From Neocallimastix lanati (nom. inval.) (taxonomy: Eukaryota > Neocallimastigomycota > Neocallimastigomycetes > Neocallimastigales > Neocallimastigaceae): a DNA stretch of 11,000 bases. The translations under genes were made by a program, and so were the position numbers. Positions 7,045-11,000 of the stretch are shown here, piece after piece (within the stretch, counting starts at the first letter, position 1; each line of letters begins with the position of its first letter). The stretch is from NCBI GenBank assembly GCA_016946835.1, contig JACVTC010000055.1, positions 909,001 through 920,000 of the forward strand. The letters are read 5' to 3'. The notes below the pieces were generated by a model. That model did no database searches. It saw only the letters and a list, made by a program, of their open reading frames with translations, and was not told the DNA's origin.

Positions 7045-7896
7045 ATGGAAGAAACAATAAGAGACATTCCTAATAAAACTACCGAAGAGGCAACTCAAAT
7101 AAAACCTGAAACTGATAATAAAAGTGGTGGTTGGTTCAATTTTTTTAAAAAAAATAATAATAATAATAATAATAATAAGACCGAACAAGCTACTCCTGAA
7201 TCCAACGAATCCACCGAATCCGCTAAAACAGAAGAAAAAATAGAAATTAAAACGGAGGATGGCAATGCCTCTCAATCAGAATTAAAAACTGAAACTAAAA
7301 AACCAGAAAAGGTTACTATTGATATCAAACCAGAACCAGAAGCTACCCCATCCACTAGTAATAATAGACCTAACATTCTTAATGAGATTAATTTATATGA
7401 TGAGGAGCCATCTCTTAGAGATGTTCCATTAGATATCTATGATGATACTATTAAACTTGAACCACAAAATCCAAAAAATGTAAATTATCATTCCATTGAT
7501 GAACAAGAAATAGAAAATGGTAATATTAATAATATTAATTTATATGAATCAACTCCTGAAACCAAAAAAACTTTTTTACGTAAGCTAAAAGAAATTTATA
7601 TGGAAACGGTTAGATTAATTAAAGTTTGTATTCAATCTATATTTAGTTTTATTTGGGCTATTATTGGTGGTACGATTACTGGTATTTTCACTTTCTTCCG
7701 TAACTTATTCTTTAATACTCTTCTTGCCTTCATAAAATTTGTTATTCGTTCAAAGAAAAATAATAATACTACTAATGGTAGTAGTAGTAGTAGAGGAGGA
7801 GATACAACCATAGTCAATGGAATTATTAATCCTAATAATGATTTATGGGATATTAATTCAATGTTAATTACAAAACCGCTTTATAATATGGTATAA
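7045..7896 (+). CDS. Unrecognised acidic protein with poly-N tract and C-terminal hydrophobic anchor
   Basis: This single-exon gene encodes 283 residues in clearly coding sequence. I do not recognise the family. Residues 1-175 are hydrophilic and acidic, with a W-F-N-F-F-K-K patch (30-36) and eight asparagines (37-44). Five [IL]KxE motifs occur in this part (19-22, 68-71, 80-83, 94-97, 136-139), the ΨKxE form of SUMO acceptor sites. INLY-acidic-x-x-P appears twice (115-122 and 164-171). A basic amphipathic stretch (174-193) leads into a hydrophobic region (194-234) with GG at 208-209, G213 and R219-N220 in the middle. This could be one long membrane span, two spans or a membrane-inserted hairpin. 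A K/N/S-rich segment and a short tail ending in LYNMV follow. No N-terminal signal peptide is evident. A tail-anchored or hairpin membrane protein facing the cytosol is my inference. The start is the first ATG of the long frame. Confidence 0.85.
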   Translation: MEETIRDIPNKTTEEATQIKPETDNKSGGWFNFFKKNNNNNNNNKTEQATPESNESTESAKTEEKIEIKTEDGNASQSELKTETKKPEKVTIDIKPEPEATPSTSNNRPNILNEINLYDEEPSLRDVPLDIYDDTIKLEPQNPKNVNYHSIDEQEIENGNINNINLYESTPETKKTFLRKLKEIYMETVRLIKVCIQSIFSFIWAIIGGTITGIFTFFRNLFFNTLLAFIKFVIRSKKNNNTTNGSSSSRGGDTTIVNGIINPNNDLWDINSMLITKPLYNMV

Positions 7897-7907
7897 GTTT
7901 TAAAGGT

Positions 7908-7936
7908 AACCACCACCACCACAACAACAACAATAA
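7908..7936 (+). repeat. ACC/ACA triplet repeat just after the gene 2 stop
   Basis: Twelve bases after TAA there is a run of ACC units passing into ACA units and then AAT/AAC. It is in the probable 3' UTR. It happens to be open in the frame of gene 2, but that frame is already closed by TAA at 7894-7896. Confidence 0.7.
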
Positions 7937-7937
7937 C

Positions 7938-7993
7938 AATAAATAAAAAAAAAAATAAAAAATAAAAAATAAAAAATTATGTAAATGAATAAA
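7938..7993 (+). terminator. Poly(A) signals of gene 2
   Basis: Two overlapping AATAAA hexamers occur at 7938-7943 and 7942-7947, and another at 7988-7993, followed by a T-rich element. They lie 42-97 bases after the stop, a usual distance for this kind of genome. Confidence 0.5.
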
Positions 7994-7999
7994 AATTTT

Positions 8000-8445
8000 A
8001 TTCTTCTTATTCTTTTTCTTATTATTTTATAATAATAATAATAATAATAATCAATCTAAAGTAATAATGATAATCAATCAATTAATCAATTAATCAGTAA
8101 TTCTTTATTAATATAATTATTATTATTATTAAAAAAATTATAAATCTAATAAAATAATAATAATAATAATGATAAAAATATTGAAAAAAAAAATCATTAG
8201 ATATTAAAAGTAATATAATCCTTTTAATTATAATTAAATTTTATTATTTAATAAATAAAAAAAAATTTTGTATAGATTTAATACTAAAAAAAAAAAAAAA
8301 AAAAAACATAATTTTGTAGAAAAAAAAAAAAAAGTTAGTATCAAATCAAATTATGTATCATATTATTTTTAAATAATATTTTTAAACTAATACAAAATAA
8401 ATAAATAAATAAATAAATAAAAATAACTTTTTATATTTTAATTCT

Positions 8446-8490
<45 letters not shown>

Positions 8491-8940
8491 GATTTATTTA
8501 AGGCAATATAAAAAAAAAAATAATGTATATATATATATATAAATATACATTTTTTTTTTTTTTTTAAATATTATATATATAAAGTATTAGTACTATTTAT
8601 ATGTATATATTTTTTATTTTTATTTTTTATTTTTTAAAATGAAAATACATTTTATTTGTGAACGATGATTATTATTATTAGTTTAATTCTGTATAACGGA
8701 TTGAATTATATAAAATTCCTTCTATTTCATTTTTTTTTTTTTTTTTATGTATATTATCTATATAAAATAATATTTATTTAATATCTTTAAAATATAAAAA
8801 AAAAATTATTAATCTTTTTATATTAATATAAATTAATAAATAATAATAATAATAAAAAACAAGAAATAATAATAATATAATGATAAAAATTAAAAGATTA
8901 AAATAATAAATTAAAAAATAAATAAATAAATAAAATAAAA
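8000..8940. other. AT-rich intergenic region with a 37-base T run
   Basis: The region consists of AAT triplets (near 8029-8050 and 8155-8170), A runs (8286-8306), AAAT repeats (8394-8420), an uninterrupted run of about 37 T (8448-8484), and TA-rich palindromes such as AATGTATAT/ATATACATT around 8522-8551. No coding sequence was found. The minus-strand frame at 8774-8971 is almost wholly low complexity. Confidence 0.6.
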
Positions 8941-8945
8941 AAAAA

Positions 8946-9040
8946 GTCCATTTCCTTGTCATTCCTGTCATTCACTTTTCACTACAATTATTTTATTAGC
9001 TGATTTCATTTATTCATTATTGTAATATAACCTGTCAAAA
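8946..9040. other. Relatively C/T-rich unexplained patch
   Basis: This 95-base stretch is markedly less AT-rich than its surroundings. It is bounded on both sides by A runs and contains TGTCATTCCTGTCATTCACTT, where TGTCATTC occurs twice nine bases apart. It has no long frame and no tRNA core. It could be a regulatory element or part of a small RNA; the sequence does not tell which. Confidence 0.35.
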
Positions 9041-9307
9041 AAAAAAAAAAAAAAAGATATATTAAAAAAAAATTATATATATATATATGTAATAGTATAT
9101 ATTATATATATAATTATTATTATATAATATATATAAATTAATATTTTACTGTCAATAAATTTTTATTTCTTTTATAAATATATAAATGTTTAAATATATA
9201 AATATATTATTTATATATATTTAAATTTATATTTATTTTTTTTTTTTGAATTATAATAAATATATTAAATAGTAAATTCTTATTAATTATTTTTTCCTAT
9301 TATTATA

Positions 9308-9506
9308 TTATTTATTATTTATTATTTATTATTTATTATTTATTATTTATTATATATTATTTATTATTTATTTTATTATTTATTATTTATTATTTATTAT
9401 TTATTATTTATTATTTATTATTTATTATTTATTATTTATTATTTATTATTTATTATTTATTATTTATTATTTATTATTTATTATTTATTATTTATTATTT
9501 ATTATT
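9308..9506 (-). repeat. (TTTATTA) heptanucleotide satellite, about 28 copies
   Basis: The unit TTTATTA repeats over about 200 bases with two interruptions near 9352-9375. It is then unbroken for about 19 copies (about 9374-9506). It is the reverse complement of the TAATAAA array in intron 4 of gene 1. A decayed continuation with TTATTC and TTATTT variants runs to about 9570. Confidence 0.9.
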
Positions 9507-9667
9507 CAATTATTTATTATTCTATTATTTATTATTCGATTATTTAATTATTCAATTATTTAATTAATTATTATGAAATTTGCATATTGGTATAATATAA
9601 TAATATAAACTTTATAAATTATAAAAATAAAAAAAATTTAATTAAATTTAATTAAATTAAATTAAAA

Positions 9668-9785
9668 CTAAAATCATTCAAGTGTACTATCCCTCCTAAA
9701 CATGTACCAACACCAACCACCAACCACTCCACACACTTCACCAGTCCTTAATTATTTTTATACGAAGGTCTCTCTGCTAAATAAA
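9668..9785 (+). promoter_or_regulatory. C/A-rich patch, candidate developmental regulatory element
   Basis: This is the most GC-rich non-coding stretch in the window. It is strongly strand-biased: the + strand has many C and few G, with CCAA/CCAC units at 9707-9730 and CACACACTTCACC after them. C/A-rich (equivalently G/T-rich) elements are the class bound by G-box binding factor in Dictyostelium developmental promoters; assignment to that class is inference. A CT repeat (about 9799-9812) and a TA tract follow downstream. The nearest following candidate start codon is over 1.2 kb away. Confidence 0.35.
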
Positions 9786-9786
9786 T

Positions 9787-10437
9787 AACAAACTTTTCTC
9801 TTTTCTCTCTCTCTCTTTTTTTTTATATATATATATATATTTATCATTATAATTTATAATTCATATATTCATATTCATATTTATAATTATATTTGAATTT
9901 TTATTTGTTCCATAATAGTAATAAAAATATTAATACTATGTATTATAAATAAATAAGTAGATAAATAAGTTAATAAATAATAAATAAATAAATTAAAAGT
10001 TATTTATTTATTAATGAATTATGTGAATTTCTTAAATATTAAATCGTTAAAATATGGCATCATTAGTTATAACTATATTATTTTATTTTAAATTATAATT
10101 TTTTAATTATAATTATAATTAATTATTTTTTACTCCTATAATAATTAATTGAATTTTTCTTTTTTTCTTTTTTTTTTTTCTTTTTCTTTTTTTTTTTTTT
10201 TTTTCTTTTTTCTATTATTTTATCAATATCAAAATTGGCAATTTTTAATATTTTTTTTATTATTATTTGAAAATAATGATAAAGTTCTAATAATTAATTA
10301 ATAAATTATTAAAATTATTATTATAATTTTTTTCTTTTTTTTTTTTTCAATATAAAATCAAAAAAAAAAAAAAAAAATTTTTTTTTATTCAATTTTATTA
10401 ATATTAATATTATTATTATTTTTATTAATATTTATTT

Positions 10438-10440
<3 letters not shown>
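9787..10440. other. AT-rich sequence with CT and poly-T tracts
   Basis: A CT dinucleotide tract is followed by T and TA runs, then TAAATAAG-type repeats (9948-9990), a long T run broken by single C residues (10155-10210), and AAT/ATT low-complexity sequence. No open frame with coding character was found on either strand. Confidence 0.55.
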
Positions 10441-10469
<29 letters not shown>

Positions 10470-10600
10470 TAGTACCAACAAAAACCTTGAAACCAGTTTA
10501 AAGAATAAAAGTGTAAATAAACATTTATTATAATAAAATAAGAATACTTTTTTTTTTCTTCTTTTTTTCTTATCTTGTGTGTGTACCAAAAAAGTTTAAT
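10470..10600 (+). promoter_or_regulatory. Possible upstream regulatory patch of the gene at 10994
   Basis: After adjoining T and A runs (the A run is about 10445-10469), a slightly GC-richer stretch carries ACCAACAAAAACCTTGAAACC. Further on, GTGTGTGT (10576-10583) is flanked by pyrimidine-rich sequence. G/T repeats of this sort recall G-box elements. It lies about 400-520 bases upstream of the candidate start codon. Confidence 0.25.
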
Positions 10601-10914
10601 CTAATTTATTTTTTTTTTTTTTATATTTTTTTATTCTTTCAATTCTAATTGTTTAATGGAACATATTATCCCTTTATATTATAATATTTTTAATATTTAT
10701 TTTTATTTAATTTTGTTATTTAACTTTTCGTTTATACTAAAAATAAATAAAAATAAATAAAATAAAAAAAGCAAATAAGAAAATAAGAAAATAAAATATT
10801 TTAATAATAATATTAAGAAAAATATTAATTTTTAATAATTACTTTTTTATTTTTTTTTTGTAAATAAATAAATATATCTATTTTATATTTATATATTTTA
10901 TATTAAATATAAAG

Positions 10915-10946
<32 letters not shown>

Positions 10947-10993
10947 GGAAAAGCAATAAAAATAAAAAAATAAATAAATAAAAAAAATAAAAA

Positions 10994-11000
10994 ATGGCTT
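10994..11000 (+). CDS. Possible start of a third gene, cut by the window end
   Basis: ATGGCTT at the last seven bases is preceded by a long A-rich stretch (aaaaATGG). This is the same context as the start of gene 1 and the preferred start context in dictyostelids. The preceding 60 bases contain an A run and A/T-only repeats like a typical 5' leader. Only Met-Ala can be read, so nothing can be said about the product. Confidence 0.45.

Noticed and set aside
7012-7275. Minus-strand 87-codon frame overlapping the start of gene 2
   Set aside because: The + strand frame has coding character and continues for 283 residues. The antisense frame contains the complement of the poly-N tract and is a shadow.
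7632-7817. Minus-strand 61-codon frame within gene 2
   Set aside because: It is a shadow of the hydrophobic segment and of the AGT serine repeat of the + strand gene.
7886-7915. Possible splice donor GTATAAG overlapping the gene 2 stop
   Set aside because: ATG-GTATAAG could serve as a donor, but no coding-like exon follows within reach and the downstream sequence is a 3' UTR with AATAAA signals.
8774-8971. Minus-strand 65-codon hydrophobic frame
   Set aside because: Only the first ten or so residues come from complex sequence (the island at 8946-9040). The rest is AT low complexity read as Phe/Tyr/Ile/Leu. No promoter or similarity supports it.
9060-9140. TA-rich palindromes such as TATATATTATA/TATAATATATA
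   Set aside because: Self-complementarity is expected in sequence made of TA and TTA units. Without any G or C there is no sign of selection.
1-11000. tRNA, rRNA, CRISPR, transposon or virus-derived sequence
   Set aside because: No GTTCGA-type tRNA core, no spaced direct repeats with unique spacers, no reverse transcriptase, integrase or transposase motifs and no long terminal repeats were seen on either strand.

Overview
The window looks like nuclear DNA of a dictyostelid social amoeba, most likely Dictyostelium discoideum or a close relative. The evidence is extreme A+T content, very long A and T runs, AAT-triplet tracts read as poly-asparagine inside a protein, short AT-rich introns with GTAAR/GTATR donors, A-rich bases before start codons, and coding islands that stand out by their higher G+C and by A/T-ending codons. 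The species is inferred from composition and gene style; no species-specific marker was seen.

The window holds two complete protein genes on the + strand and probably the first codons of a third. Gene 1 (934-3871) has seven exons that splice cleanly in frame to a 385-residue protein with three RRM domains. It resembles the Nam8/Ngr1, plant RBP45/47 and TRNAU1AP (SECp43) group of RNA-binding proteins. Its introns carry most of the simple-sequence repeats: an A/C-rich array in intron 1, AAT/AAC in intron 3, a TAATAAA 7-mer in intron 4, and a 9-mer between two long T runs in intron 6. Gene 2 (7045-7896) has one exon and encodes 283 residues of unrecognised family. Its acidic N-terminal part carries five [IL]KxE motifs and a poly-N tract, and a strongly hydrophobic, glycine-kinked segment lies near the C-terminus. 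An ATG in a good A-rich context at 10994 leaves only seven bases of a possible third gene.

The two genes are separated and followed by about 3.1-3.2 kb each of almost pure A/T sequence without convincing genes. Within these gaps lie a diverged ~70-bp tandem repeat (4928-5130), a 12+1+12 bp perfect palindrome (4103-4127), a promoter/leader-like patch with no ORF after it (4198-4427), a 36-codon ORF with a faint F-box-like start (5383-5493), a ~200-bp TTTATTA array (9308-9506) that is the reverse complement of the intron 4 satellite, and a C-rich patch (9668-9785). The minus strand of that last patch contains closely spaced GG pairs separated by TT and T loops.

The two complete genes show no sign of working together. 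One is a probable nuclear or cytoplasmic RNA-binding protein and the other a probable membrane-anchored protein. No tRNA, rRNA, CRISPR array, transposon or virus-derived sequence was recognised. The non-coding patches are the most plausible places for something undescribed, but the sequence alone does not prove a new system.
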